Positions 1-8,187 of a DNA stretch of 64,000 nucleotides are shown piece by piece. The stretch covers positions 1 to 64,000 of the forward strand of contig JAXLXY010000005.1 in assembly GCA_046327715.1 (NCBI GenBank), given 5' to 3'. The notes beneath the pieces were generated by a model, which had not been told where the DNA came from, searched no databases, and worked only from the letters and a program-made list of their open reading frames with translations. This DNA comes from JADJOM01 sp046327715 (GTDB lineage: Bacteria > Gemmatimonadota > Gemmatimonadetes > Gemmatimonadales > GWC2-71-9). Within the stretch, counting starts at the first letter, position 1. Every line of letters begins with the position of its first letter. The position numbers and the translations under genes are program-made.

Positions 1-11
1 CCCGCTTCCCG

Positions 12-65
12 CACTCCCTTGCCCCCGGGTCGCGGCTTCGCCGCTCCCGAAGGGGGCTCGGTCGC
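12..65 (+). repeat. Structured intergenic repeat, copy A
   Basis: One of three related elements of about 50 bp in this window (others at 5845-5893 and 9556-9604). An outer stem pairs GCCCCC (21-26) with GGGGGC (52-57). An inner hairpin pairs GCGGC (32-36) with GCCGC (40-44) around the loop TTC. GCTTCCC-type heptamers lie on both sides (1-10 and 65-80). It lies just past the 3' end of the leftward gene that ends at 82. Confidence 0.65.
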
Positions 66-81
66 CGCTTCCCGCTTCCCC

Positions 82-666
82 TCACGCCCCCGCCTTCCCC
101 CCAACGCTCGCCCAGACCGCGCGCTCCACCATCGCTGGCGTCCATCCCTTGCCGAGCGCGGCGGCGCGTGCGCGGATCTGCTCGGCGTAGCGGGCGTAGT
201 ACCCCAGCGTGAACTTCACCTCGCCGAGCCCGGGGATCTCCGCCGCCACCAGTTCATCGAAGAACGGGTACGTCTCCGGCGCGGCGGCGGCCACCACCGC
301 CGAGGCCGTGGCGGGGCCGACTCCTTCGAGCTCGGCGATCGTGGAGATCGGCGCCGTCGGGTGCGGCATCGCGGCGAGGCCGGCGGCCGTGGCGGCCTTC
401 ACGGCCTCGGCGCTGTTGCCCTGTACCAGCACCAGGTTCCGCGCCCGCCACTTGCCGCGGGTCATCTTCCACTCGGTGAGCTTCACCAGTTCGGGCAGCG
501 TCACGTGCGGCGGGCGCCGCGCGGCGATCGCCCCCGGCAGCGTCTCGTGATACCAGCGGTCTCGGTCTGGGAGCTTGGCGCTCTCCTGCCGCGCGATCAC
601 GGCGTCGTAGCTCGCGAGCGCGGCCTTCCACGCGGGGAGGCTGGTGGACGTCCAGAGCGATGGCAT
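82..666 (-). CDS. Helix-hairpin-helix domain protein of unknown function
   Basis: A 194-residue soluble protein with no signal peptide or membrane segment. The central part contains GVGPATASAVVAA, a typical helix-hairpin-helix turn as used by DNA-binding and DNA-repair proteins to contact the phosphate backbone. Before it come the conserved-looking stretches LTEWKMTRGKWRARN and LVQGNS; after it comes an aromatic helix ending in WASV. I recognise the layout as a small uncharacterised family that also has eukaryotic members, not as a named enzyme. No glycosylase catalytic Lys/Asp pattern is evident, so a DNA glycosylase call is not supported. It is divergent from the permease at 853, with 186 bp between them, and starts at ATG 666. 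Confidence 0.7.
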   Translation of the reverse strand: MPSLWTSTSLPAWKAALASYDAVIARQESAKLPDRDRWYHETLPGAIAARRPPHVTLPELVKLTEWKMTRGKWRARNLVLVQGNSAEAVKAATAAGLAAMPHPTAPISTIAELEGVGPATASAVVAAAAPETYPFFDELVAAEIPGLGEVKFTLGYYARYAEQIRARAAALGKGWTPAMVERAVWASVGGKAGA

Positions 667-852
667 GCAGACCCCGAGGTGGTGACGGCCTCAAGTTGCG
701 CCACGCCGGCGCGGGTGGCTAGGGCACGCACGGCCCAGGCCGCGCGGAGTGAAACCTTCCCCCGGCGGCGACACGTACGGCCCGCCCATCCTCACCCCTC
801 CGTTCCGACACGACCTTCCGCGGCTGAGCGACTTCCCTCCACGGAGCCGGCC

Positions 853-3276
853 ATGACCTGGACGCTGCACGAGTGGTCCACCGACCTGCGTCACGCCGCC
901 CGCGCCCTGCGCCGCACCCCGGGCTTCACCGCCCTGGCGGTGGGCATGCTCGGCCTGGCCATCGGCGTCAACGCCGGGATGTTCGGCGTGGTCAATACCG
1001 TCCTGCTCGATCCGCTCCCCTATGCCCATGCCGACCGGCTGGTCTACGTCGCGGCGTCCGCGCCGGGCACGGACTTCCCGGAGGAGTTCGGCGTGGGGCC
1101 GGAGTTCTACCTGCAGTACCGGGAGCAGTCGCGCCTGCTGGAGGAGGTCTCCACCTACAACTCCTTCACCTCCACCCTCCGCGCCGACAACCGGGTGGAG
1201 CGGATCCGGATGTCCGCGCCCACCAACTCCCTCTACGCCACCCTCGGCGCCACCCCCATCCTGGGCCGCCTGCCCGTGGCCGATGACGAGAACCGGGTGG
1301 CGGTGATCAGCTACGCGCTGTGGAGCTCCTGGTTCGGCCGCGACTCCTCGGTGGTGGGGCGCACCTTCTACATGGCCGGGCAGGACCGGACCGTGATCGG
1401 GGTGATGGGACCCGCGTTCGGGTTTCCCACCGAGGGCACGATGCTCTGGATCGCCAATGAGATCCGGCCGGCGGATGTGGAGCCGGGGCAGTTCGGCCAG
1501 GGGCTGGTGGCGCGGATGGCGCCGGGCGCGAGCCTGGCGGATGTGGCCACCGAGCTCGATGCCCTCGCCCGCCGGCTGCCGGAACGCTTCGGGGGGCCGC
1601 CCAGCTACGCGCGCATGATCGAGAAGCACCATGCCGTGGTGCGGCCGCTCGCCGACCAGCTGCTGGGGCAGGTGGTCCAGCCGCTCTGGGTGCTGCTCGG
1701 CGCCGTAGGAATCGTGCTGCTCATCGCGTGGGCCAACGTGGCCAACCTGTTCCTGGTCCGGGCCGAGGGGCGGCAGCGGGACCTCGCGGTGCGGCGGGCG
1801 CTCGGGGCGGGACGGGCCCAGCTCGTCCGGCTGCAGCTGCTGGAGGCCGGCATCGTGGCGGCGCTCGCGGGCGGGGTGGCGGTGCTGATCGCGGCGCTGG
1901 TGTTCCCGCTGTTCCTGCAGGCGGCCCCGCCCGACGTGCTGCGCCTGAGCCAGGTGCACCTCGACCTCCCGACCATCCTCTTTACCGTGCTGGCCGCGGC
2001 GGGATCGGCGCTGGCCTGCGGCGCGGTGCCCGCGCTCCGCGGTTCGGCGCCCGACCTGCAGCGCCTCCGGAACGGCGGGCGCGGCGCCACCCGGCGGCAG
2101 CACTGGGGCCGCCACGGTCTGGTGGTGGCGCAGACGGCGCTGGCGCTGGTGCTGCTGATCGGCTCCGGGCTGCTGGTGCGGAGTGTCTCGGCGCTGCGGC
2201 AGGTGGATCCGGGGTACGACATCCGCGACGTCTTCACCTTCCAGATCGCCCCCGACCGGCCCTCCCTCAACGACGGCCCGGCGTTCGCGCAGTTCGAGCT
2301 GGCCTTCATGGACCGGCTGCGGGCGCTGCCGGGAGTCCAGGTGGTGGGGCTGGTGGACAACATTCCCCTCGACGAGGGCACCCGCACCCAGCGCTTCCGC
2401 GGCGAGGGCACCGACGCCGACGGCGGCACCCTGCTCCATTCCACCACTGCCGCGGGCGACTACTTCCAGGCAATGGGGATCGGCGTGCTGGAAGGCCGCC
2501 CCTTCGAGTCCACCGACCACTCCAGCGCGCTCGGCAACGTGGTGGTGAGCCGCTCCGCCGCGGCCGCCCTCTGGCCGGGCCAGGGCGCCCTCGGCCGCCA
2601 GCTCCGCGCCCAGGGTGACAGCGGCTGGTCCACCGTGGTCGGCGTGGTGGAGGACGTGCTGCAGGACGACTTCCGCGACGACCCGCAGCCGGTGGTCTAC
2701 TACCCGCTGGTGGGCCCCACCGCCAGCGAGTGGCGCACCAGCTCCCCGGCGTACGTGCTCAAGACCGCGCGGGCCGAGCAGATCGCCCCGGAGGTGCTGG
2801 CGCTGGTGCGTGAGGTCGCGCCCGAGGCCCCGATGTACCGGGTCTACACCATGGCGGGGCTGGCCCGGACATCGATGCTCAACCTGTCGTTCACCATGCT
2901 CACGCTCGGCATCGTGGCGGGGCTGGCGCTCATCCTCGGCGCGGTGGGGCTGTACGGGGTGCTGTCCTACGTGGTGGCGGAGCGCACGCGGGAGATCGGC
3001 GTGCGCATGGCGCTCGGCGCCCAGGCGGCGCAGGTGCGCGCCATGGTGGTGGCCCAGGGGGCGCGGGTGGTGGGCGCCGGCATCCTCATCGGCGTGGGAG
3101 TGGCGCTCGCCTCGACCCGCGCGCTCGAGAGCCTGCTCTTCGGGGTCCGCGCGCTCGACCCGATCACCTTCCTGGCCATGCCGGCGGGGATGGTGGCCGT
3201 GGGGCTGCTGGCGAGCTACCTGCCCGCCCGCCGTGCGTCGAATGTCGACCCGATCGAGTCGCTCAAGGGCGAGTGA
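853..3276 (+). CDS. ADOP-type ABC transporter permease (MacB/FtsX fold)
   Basis: An 807-residue inner-membrane protein with the layout of ADOP-family (acidobacterial duplicated orphan permease) proteins. After a short cytoplasmic start (DLRHAARALRRTPGFTA) come a membrane helix, a MacB-type periplasmic domain, three helices, then a second copy of the periplasmic-plus-FtsX unit, ending PARRASNVDPIESLKGE. The TREIGVRMALGAQ and RDLAVRRALGAGRAQ stretches are the paired FtsX coupling regions, which shows the internal duplication. No ABC ATPase gene lies nearby, as is usual for this family, so the partner ATPase and substrate are unknown. MacB-like systems usually act on periplasmic substrates rather than importing. 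Start ATG 853 has GGAG 6 nt upstream. Confidence 0.88.
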   Translation: MTWTLHEWSTDLRHAARALRRTPGFTALAVGMLGLAIGVNAGMFGVVNTVLLDPLPYAHADRLVYVAASAPGTDFPEEFGVGPEFYLQYREQSRLLEEVSTYNSFTSTLRADNRVERIRMSAPTNSLYATLGATPILGRLPVADDENRVAVISYALWSSWFGRDSSVVGRTFYMAGQDRTVIGVMGPAFGFPTEGTMLWIANEIRPADVEPGQFGQGLVARMAPGASLADVATELDALARRLPERFGGPPSYARMIEKHHAVVRPLADQLLGQVVQPLWVLLGAVGIVLLIAWANVANLFLVRAEGRQRDLAVRRALGAGRAQLVRLQLLEAGIVAALAGGVAVLIAALVFPLFLQAAPPDVLRLSQVHLDLPTILFTVLAAAGSALACGAVPALRGSAPDLQRLRNGGRGATRRQHWGRHGLVVAQTALALVLLIGSGLLVRSVSALRQVDPGYDIRDVFTFQIAPDRPSLNDGPAFAQFELAFMDRLRALPGVQVVGLVDNIPLDEGTRTQRFRGEGTDADGGTLLHSTTAAGDYFQAMGIGVLEGRPFESTDHSSALGNVVVSRSAAAALWPGQGALGRQLRAQGDSGWSTVVGVVEDVLQDDFRDDPQPVVYYPLVGPTASEWRTSSPAYVLKTARAEQIAPEVLALVREVAPEAPMYRVYTMAGLARTSMLNLSFTMLTLGIVAGLALILGAVGLYGVLSYVVAERTREIGVRMALGAQAAQVRAMVVAQGARVVGAGILIGVGVALASTRALESLLFGVRALDPITFLAMPAGMVAVGLLASYLPARRASNVDPIESLKGE

Positions 3277-3291
3277 GCCGGCGGGCGCGGC

Positions 3292-4017
3292 CTACGCGCC
3301 GAGCCCCAGGGCCCGCGCCACCACCTTGATCAGCGCCCCGCAGGCAAAGTAGGTGAGGATCACCGCCGGCAGCGCCAGCCAGCGGGCCCCGTCCACGCGC
3401 CGCCCCGCGGGGAGCGCGTCGCGCACCGCCAGGAACGGGAGGATGTTCACGGCGTGGTAGTTGGTCATGGGGTAGGGGAGGAACGCGATCATGCCCGGCG
3501 CGGCGGCAAAGTAGTAGATCCCGCCGTCGCCCAGCGCCTGCGCGGCGCCGAACAGGAGGATGTAGGTCCACAGCGGGTAGTAAAACCGCGTCACGAACCA
3601 CCAGATCACCCCGAAGATCACCAGGTAGGCGGGTACGGTGAGCGCCAGGTCAGTGGCGTAGTACCGGAGCGCCTGCGCGGGGGGCGTGCTGGCGTAGACC
3701 GTGAGCGACGGCTGCACCGGCATCGAGATCATGTGGAACCCCTCGACCACCGCGGCCAGCAGCGTGCCCAGCACGATGAACCGGGTGCGCGGCGCGAGGG
3801 CGGGGAAGGTGGCGGTGAGCCACCGCCGGCCGGCCACCTGCAGCAGCAGGAAGCCCAGCACCAGCAGCCGGGTGATGCTCTCGGCCGTGAGCCCGGCAAT
3901 CCAGAGCGAGAGCCCGATCGCGATCGTGGCCCAGGCGAGGTAGAGCCAGCCGATCAGGCCGGGGCGGTCAGTGGACACCCGGTGAATCTGCCGGGGCACC
4001 GGGGCGCGCGCCACCAT
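3292..4017 (-). CDS. Polytopic membrane protein of unknown function
   Basis: About 241 residues with roughly six to seven hydrophobic helices, beginning GLIGWLYLAWATIAIGLSLW and ending in a helix containing LTYFACGALIKVV. There are many aromatic residues at the membrane borders, including a WWFVTRFYYPLW cluster. No catalytic motif that I recognise is present. It is convergent with the permease (15 bp apart) and divergent from the DUF2157-like gene (80 bp apart). ATG 4017 is chosen; an in-frame GTG at 4047 is possible, and neither has a clear Shine-Dalgarno sequence. Confidence 0.65.
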   Translation of the reverse strand: MVARAPVPRQIHRVSTDRPGLIGWLYLAWATIAIGLSLWIAGLTAESITRLLVLGFLLLQVAGRRWLTATFPALAPRTRFIVLGTLLAAVVEGFHMISMPVQPSLTVYASTPPAQALRYYATDLALTVPAYLVIFGVIWWFVTRFYYPLWTYILLFGAAQALGDGGIYYFAAAPGMIAFLPYPMTNYHAVNILPFLAVRDALPAGRRVDGARWLALPAVILTYFACGALIKVVARALGLGA

Positions 4018-4086
4018 GGCACGCCGGATGCTGCGGCACGCGTACACCGACTGCGTCCCGCCCTATTTCCCACCGGTCGTCCCGCC

Positions 4087-4092
4087 TAGCTT
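4087..4092 (+). promoter_or_regulatory. Candidate -10 box for a leaderless transcript
   Basis: TAGCTT ends 5 nt before ATG 4098. The GGAG that follows abuts the start codon and is too close to act as a ribosome binding site, so transcription may begin at or next to the ATG. No good -35 is visible. Confidence 0.3.
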
Positions 4093-4097
4093 GGAGC

Positions 4098-5147
4098 ATG
4101 TCCTCCGAGCCACAGCAGCGGGTCGCCGCGATCCTCGCCTTCCGGGAGGAACTCGCCCGGCTCGAGGCCGGTGGAATCGCCACCCTCGACGACGCCGCGA
4201 AGGCACGGATCCGGGCCCACCACGACGAGGTGCTCTCCGCCCTCGCGGCCTCCGGCGAGGTGGACCTCTCCGCCCGCGCCGCCCGGCTCTCCATCGGCAT
4301 GCGGGTGGCCACGCTGCTCGGCACCATCGCGCTCTCGGCGGCGTACGCCTTCTTCGTGAGCGCCCACTGGGGCCAGCTGGGTGAGGCGGCGCAACTCGCG
4401 CTCGTCATCCTCCCGCCGATCCTCCTCGTGGGCCTGACCCACCTGGCCGCGCGCCGGGAGCCGTCCGGGTACGTCGCCGCGCTGCTCGCGACCGTCGCCG
4501 CCATCGCCCTCGCCGTCAACCTCGGCACCCTGGGCACCCTCTACAACCTGCCCGACTCGCGCCGCGTCTTCCTCGCCACCGGCCTCTTCGCGCTGCTGCT
4601 CGCCTACGGCTATCGCCTGACGCTTCCGCTCCTCGTGGCCATCGGCGGCCTCGGCGGCTGGCTCTGGAGCCTCGGCGCCATCCCGCTCGGCCTCTGGTGG
4701 CGCGACGGCTTCCTCCTGATGGAGCCGCTGCTCCTGGTCGGTGTGCTCGCCTTCGCGGTGCCGGCCGTGACCCGGGGGCCGGCAGCCTTCGCGCCCTGGT
4801 GGCGCGGCGTGGGCACGGCCGCCATTGTCCTCGGCCTCCTGATGGTGCAGAGCAACGGGCACCTGTCCATGCTCACGACCGTCGACCCGGACACGGTGGC
4901 GCTCGCCTACAAGATCCTCGGCGCCGCGGTCCTCGCCGCCCTCATCACCTGGGGGATCCGGCACGGGTCGGCCATCGTGACCCGCATCGCCACCACCGGC
5001 GCGGTGCTCTACCTCTTCCTGCGGCTGGTGGACTGGTTCTGGGACCTGGTGCCCAAATGGGCCTTCTTCCTGATCGTGGGCGGCTTCGCCCTGGCGGTGC
5101 TGCTTGGCCTGCGGCGCCTGCGCCGGCTCGCGGGGGGGCAGGCATGA
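4098..5147 (+). CDS. DUF2157-like polytopic membrane protein
   Basis: 349 residues. The first 65 are a soluble helical segment (FREELARLEAGGIATLDDAAKARI) resembling the cytoplasmic start of DUF2157 proteins. About ten membrane helices follow, and the protein ends RRLRRLAGG. DUF2157 proteins have no settled biochemical function. The stop overlaps the start of the next gene (ATGA at 5144-5147), so the two are translationally coupled and probably work together. In other bacteria DUF2157 genes are often followed by a gene for a small exported companion protein, as here. Confidence 0.68.
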   Translation: MSSEPQQRVAAILAFREELARLEAGGIATLDDAAKARIRAHHDEVLSALAASGEVDLSARAARLSIGMRVATLLGTIALSAAYAFFVSAHWGQLGEAAQLALVILPPILLVGLTHLAARREPSGYVAALLATVAAIALAVNLGTLGTLYNLPDSRRVFLATGLFALLLAYGYRLTLPLLVAIGGLGGWLWSLGAIPLGLWWRDGFLLMEPLLLVGVLAFAVPAVTRGPAAFAPWWRGVGTAAIVLGLLMVQSNGHLSMLTTVDPDTVALAYKILGAAVLAALITWGIRHGSAIVTRIATTGAVLYLFLRLVDWFWDLVPKWAFFLIVGGFALAVLLGLRRLRRLAGGQA

Positions 5148-5824
5148 GGCGGGCGATCGGCGGCGTCGTGCTGGTTGTCGTGGCCAATGCCATCGCGCTG
5201 GTGCCGGTGCGGCAGGAGCGCGCCCGGCCGGCCACCTTCGCGCCCGTCTCGATCTGTTCGAGGCAGCTCGTCGGTGGCCCCGGCTCCGACATGGCCCCGG
5301 CCATCCGGCTGGAGCTTGCGCCCGACAGTGGCCCACCTGCGCCCGGCCTCGACGCGGAGGGCCTCCGCGCGCTGGGATTCACCGGGCGGGTCATCGCCGT
5401 CATCGGCCAGGAGCGCTCCACGGGCTTCCACTGGCCGTCGCCCCGCCCGGCATGGGTGCGGCTGCGCCAGGCGCCCGAGGACTCGCTGCACCAGTTCGTG
5501 GTGGCCGAGGTGCGGCCGCGGCGGGAACAGCTCGCGGCGGACAGCGGGTCGATCCTGATCCTGGGGCTGGTGGGGCTGCGGCAGCGGATGGTGCCGTCAC
5601 CCGAGGGGCATCAGCACGGCAGCGCGGCCCCGGCGACGGTGCCTGCGCCATTGACCCCTGGCGTCCTCGAGGTGCTACCGCGGGAGTTGCATCTCGACTG
5701 GGCGCAGGTCACCGCGCTGCGCGCCGTCCGCGACGACAGCACCGCCTGCGGCGGCGCCCGGCGGGTGCGCGTGGCGCAGGGCGCGGAGGGTGGCATCTGG
5801 GTGGTGGGGGGGGCAGGTGATTAG
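5144..5824 (+). CDS. Exported or membrane-anchored companion protein (possibly DUF4824-like)
   Basis: 226 residues. An N-terminal hydrophobic segment (GGVVLVVVANAIALVPV) acts as signal or anchor. The remainder is a soluble domain rich in beta-strand-like sequence, with an RLELAPDS segment and a C-terminal LHLDWAQVTALRAV segment. The NA-hydrophobic-V start and the position after a DUF2157-like gene resemble DUF4824 proteins, but similarity elsewhere is too weak for me to assert it. It shares ATGA with the upstream gene. Its stop runs straight into a repeat array. Confidence 0.6.
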   Translation: MRRAIGGVVLVVVANAIALVPVRQERARPATFAPVSICSRQLVGGPGSDMAPAIRLELAPDSGPPAPGLDAEGLRALGFTGRVIAVIGQERSTGFHWPSPRPAWVRLRQAPEDSLHQFVVAEVRPRREQLAADSGSILILGLVGLRQRMVPSPEGHQHGSAAPATVPAPLTPGVLEVLPRELHLDWAQVTALRAVRDDSTACGGARRVRVAQGAEGGIWVVGGAGD

Positions 5825-5916
5825 GCGATTGGGCGATTGGGCGTGACCGAGCGCCCTTCAGGAGCCGCGTAGCGGCGACTCGGGCGCGAGGGAATGGGCG
5901 ATTGGGCGATTAGGCG
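5824..5916. repeat. Period-8 micro-array interrupted by structured repeat copy B
   Basis: Two GGCGATTG units (5824-5839) are followed by the structured element in inverted orientation (5845-5893), then two more units (5897-5912). In the element, GCGCCC (5851-5856) pairs with GGGCGC (5882-5887), and GCCGC (5864-5868) pairs with GCGGC (5872-5876) around the loop GTA. The array directly follows a stop codon and lies between convergent genes. Confidence 0.65.
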
Positions 5917-5971
5917 AGGGAGGCGTCGAGGCGGCGCAGCGCAACCGGAAACGGCCCACGTCGACCGAGCC

Positions 5972-6040
5972 CTCTTCCCTCTTCCCTCTTCCCTCTTCCC
6001 GCTTCCCTCTTCCCGTTTCCCGCTTCCCGGCTTCCCTCTC
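5972..6040. repeat. Period-7 CTTCCC(T/G) array
   Basis: About nine degenerate copies of a pyrimidine-rich heptamer (CTTCCCT or CTTCCCG) run up to the stop codon of the leftward gene that ends at 6041. The same heptamer flanks repeat copy A at the left end of the window. Read on the minus strand it is a purine-rich GGGAAG(A/C) tract just past a gene end. Confidence 0.6.
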
Positions 6041-6949
6041 CTACTCCCCACCCTCCCGCGCCGGCCTGGCCACCATGATCCCGGTGGAGCGGCGGATGGC
6101 CGCGACGTAGTCGGTCAGGGGGAGCCGCGCGATCTCCACCACGCCGCCCGAGAGCGGCGCGTGCAGCACGCCGAGCACGCCGTCGGGGCGGCGATAGGCG
6201 AGGGCGGTGTGGGTCACGTCGAGGCCGGGGATCGCGGTGGCGAAGGCCAGCACGTCGCCGGTCTCGAGCTGGTCGCTGATCTCCGGGATGCGCGCGGTGG
6301 GGATCACCGAGCGCGGCGAGGCGCCGAGGCGCACTTCCATGGCGGCGATGGCCGCGAAGGTGGCGTCGTCGGCCAGTGCGGGGTAGCTGGCGCGGTGCTC
6401 GCTCATGAAGCGGAGCGGTCGGGGATCCGGCTCCCCGCCGAGGTCGGCGGTGAGGCTGCGGAGGAGGCCGCGCCGCGCGCCGTCGGCGATCCACTCGCTG
6501 AAGTAGTGCAGCCGGCTGGCGTAGCCGGCACGTCGGCCATCGCGATAGCGCATCCGCTCGATCTCCCGCCCGAACCGCTCCCACAGGCCCTTGAAGGGGT
6601 CTTGCGCCACCCGGGCCACGGCGATGCTCGACTCGACCAGCGTCACGCAGTCGAAGCGTGTCAGGGACAGGGCGAGCGGCTCGGCGGTGGGATCGCCGCC
6701 GGCCCTGAGGTACTCCTCCAAGGTGGCGGCCACGTAGGGGGTGCCCAGGGCCAGCTCGCCCACCCGCGCGACGGCGCGGCCGAAGGGCCGGTCCGCTCCC
6801 GTGAGCCCGTCGGCGCGGAGCCGCTCGATCCAGGCGATCAGGCGCTCGATGTCGGGGTCGGCGGCACGGAGCGGCCGCGGGAGGCCGAGTGCGGCGGCGA
6901 GCAGCAGCAGCCGGGCGAGCGCGTCGCGCCGGGTGGGGTCGGGGGCCAT
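6041..6949 (-). CDS. DUF1460 family amidase/peptidase-like exported protein
   Basis: 302 residues. The N-terminus is arginine-rich followed by a hydrophobic stretch (RRDALARLLLLAAALGL) and looks like a signal peptide, so the protein should be exported. The mature part carries the family signature RFDCVTLVESS, with the likely nucleophile Cys101, and later histidine motifs THTALAYR and HAPLSGGV. DUF1460 proteins adopt a papain/NlpC-like fold, and characterised members cut or bind peptidoglycan-type substrates. Cell-wall turnover is therefore the best guess; the precise bond is unknown. ATG 6949 is preferred because TATTAT lies 5 nt upstream. It is divergent from the next gene. Confidence 0.82.
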   Translation of the reverse strand: MAPDPTRRDALARLLLLAAALGLPRPLRAADPDIERLIAWIERLRADGLTGADRPFGRAVARVGELALGTPYVAATLEEYLRAGGDPTAEPLALSLTRFDCVTLVESSIAVARVAQDPFKGLWERFGREIERMRYRDGRRAGYASRLHYFSEWIADGARRGLLRSLTADLGGEPDPRPLRFMSEHRASYPALADDATFAAIAAMEVRLGASPRSVIPTARIPEISDQLETGDVLAFATAIPGLDVTHTALAYRRPDGVLGVLHAPLSGGVVEIARLPLTDYVAAIRRSTGIMVARPAREGGE

Positions 6950-6954
6950 GGCGG

Positions 6955-6960
6955 ATAATA
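6955..6960 (-). promoter_or_regulatory. Candidate -10 box (TATTAT) for a leaderless transcript
   Basis: TATTAT on the minus strand ends 5 nt before ATG 6949. It is an A+T spot in a very G+C-rich intergenic region, and no Shine-Dalgarno sequence lies between it and the start codon. Confidence 0.35.
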
Positions 6961-7057
6961 GCCGCCGGACGGGGCCGGTGTGGCGCATGGTGGGGTGAGC
7001 GTCTCCCCTGCGCACCCTGCGCCGTCTTCCCTCACCCACCGCCCCGGAGGCCCGCCC

Positions 7058-7543
7058 GTGGCAGCGCCGACCGCGACCGCCGATCGTCCCTCTCCGATCC
7101 TCTCCGTGCTGGCCGGCGGCTTCCTGGCCGGCACCATCGACATCCTCTACGCCTGGGTCTTCTGGTCCTTCAAGGCGGGCGTGGGGCTGCTCCGGATCTT
7201 CCAGTCCATCGCGGCGGGGCTGCTGGGCAAGGCCAGCCTCGACGGGGGTGTTCCCACCGCGCTGCTGGGCGGGGTCCTGCACTACTTCATCGCCTGTTCC
7301 ATGGCGGTCACCTATTTCCTGGTGGCCCGGCGGGCGCCGGTCCTGGTCCGGAACGCGGTGCCCTGTGGCCTCGCCTACGGCGCCCTCTGCTACGCTATCA
7401 TGCACCACGTGGTGGTGCCGCTGTCGCGGGCCGGGGCCGGCTCGAGGGATCCGCTCTGGCTGGGCCTGAGCATCGCGGTGCACATGCTGGGGATCGGACT
7501 GCCGATCGCGCTCGCCACGCGGCGGGCGCTCCGCGCCGCCTGA
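7058..7543 (+). CDS. Small membrane protein, unknown function
   Basis: 161 residues with about four membrane helices, for example a first one around LAGGFLAGTIDILYAWVFW. A short AMHHVV-like histidine pair (YAIMHHVVVPLS) lies before the last helix. I do not recognise the family. GTG 7058 is chosen because CGGAGG (7045-7050) lies 7 nt upstream; an in-frame ATG at 6980 would add 26 residues of low-quality sequence. It lies 17 bp before the YceI gene on the same strand, so probably in the same operon. Confidence 0.62.
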   Translation: MAAPTATADRPSPILSVLAGGFLAGTIDILYAWVFWSFKAGVGLLRIFQSIAAGLLGKASLDGGVPTALLGGVLHYFIACSMAVTYFLVARRAPVLVRNAVPCGLAYGALCYAIMHHVVVPLSRAGAGSRDPLWLGLSIAVHMLGIGLPIALATRRALRAA

Positions 7544-7560
7544 ACCGACCCGGAGGATGG

Positions 7561-8187
7561 ATGCTGCAGCGCCGCATGGGATGCGCGATCGCCCTGGCCC
7601 TGGTGGCCCTGCCCCATGCCGCGCGGCTCGCGGGTCAGGGCGCCGCGGGATCGTACGTCCTGCTCCCCACGAGCCGGCTCGACGTGAAGACCGGCAAGTC
7701 CGGCCTGTTCGGCTTCGCGGGGCATGAGCACCTGATCCGCGCCCGCCTCTTCGAGGGCCAGGTGGAGTACGACCCGGCGCGCCCCGAGGCGACGACCGTC
7801 CGGATCGTGCTGCGGACCGACGGGCTCGAGGTGCTCACCCCGCCGGACACCGCCGAGATCCGGAAGGTCACCGCCGCGATGCGGCGCGACGTGCTGCACA
7901 CCGACAGCTTTCCCGAGATCATCCTGGTGTCCCGCGGCGTGACCGCGACCGCGGCGGGCTACCGGCTGGTGGCGGAGTTCACCATGCACGGCCAGAGCCG
8001 CGAAGTGACGATCCCGGTGTCGGTGGTGTTCCGGGGCGACACGCTGGTGGCCACGGCGGCCTTTGCCCTCAAGCAGACCGACTTCGGCATCCGCCCCTTC
8101 CGGGGCGGGCCCGGCGGCACCGTGCGGGTGGCCGACGAGGTCAAGTTCACGATCGACGCCCGGGCCTTGCCGGCGGGGCGGCCGTGA
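7561..8187 (+). CDS. YceI-like periplasmic lipid-binding family protein
   Basis: 208 residues. A signal peptide (about residues 1-28) is followed by a single YceI domain. Recognisable pieces are SRLDVKTGKSGLFGFAGHEH near the start, TAAMRRDVLHTDSFPEI in the middle and KQTDFGIRP near the end, the usual YceI landmarks. Family members form a lipocalin-like barrel and some bind polyisoprenoid or fatty ligands; the ligand here is unknown. Start ATG 7561 follows GGAGG by 4 nt. The stop overlaps the GTG start of the next gene (GTGA). Confidence 0.88.
   Translation: MLQRRMGCAIALALVALPHAARLAGQGAAGSYVLLPTSRLDVKTGKSGLFGFAGHEHLIRARLFEGQVEYDPARPEATTVRIVLRTDGLEVLTPPDTAEIRKVTAAMRRDVLHTDSFPEIILVSRGVTATAAGYRLVAEFTMHGQSREVTIPVSVVFRGDTLVATAAFALKQTDFGIRPFRGGPGGTVRVADEVKFTIDARALPAGRP

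Noticed and set aside
691..2520. Long open frame on the minus strand opposite the ADOP permease
   Set aside because: Its translation is charged low-complexity sequence with no domain, and the plus-strand frame is a clear permease; high G+C makes such antisense frames common.
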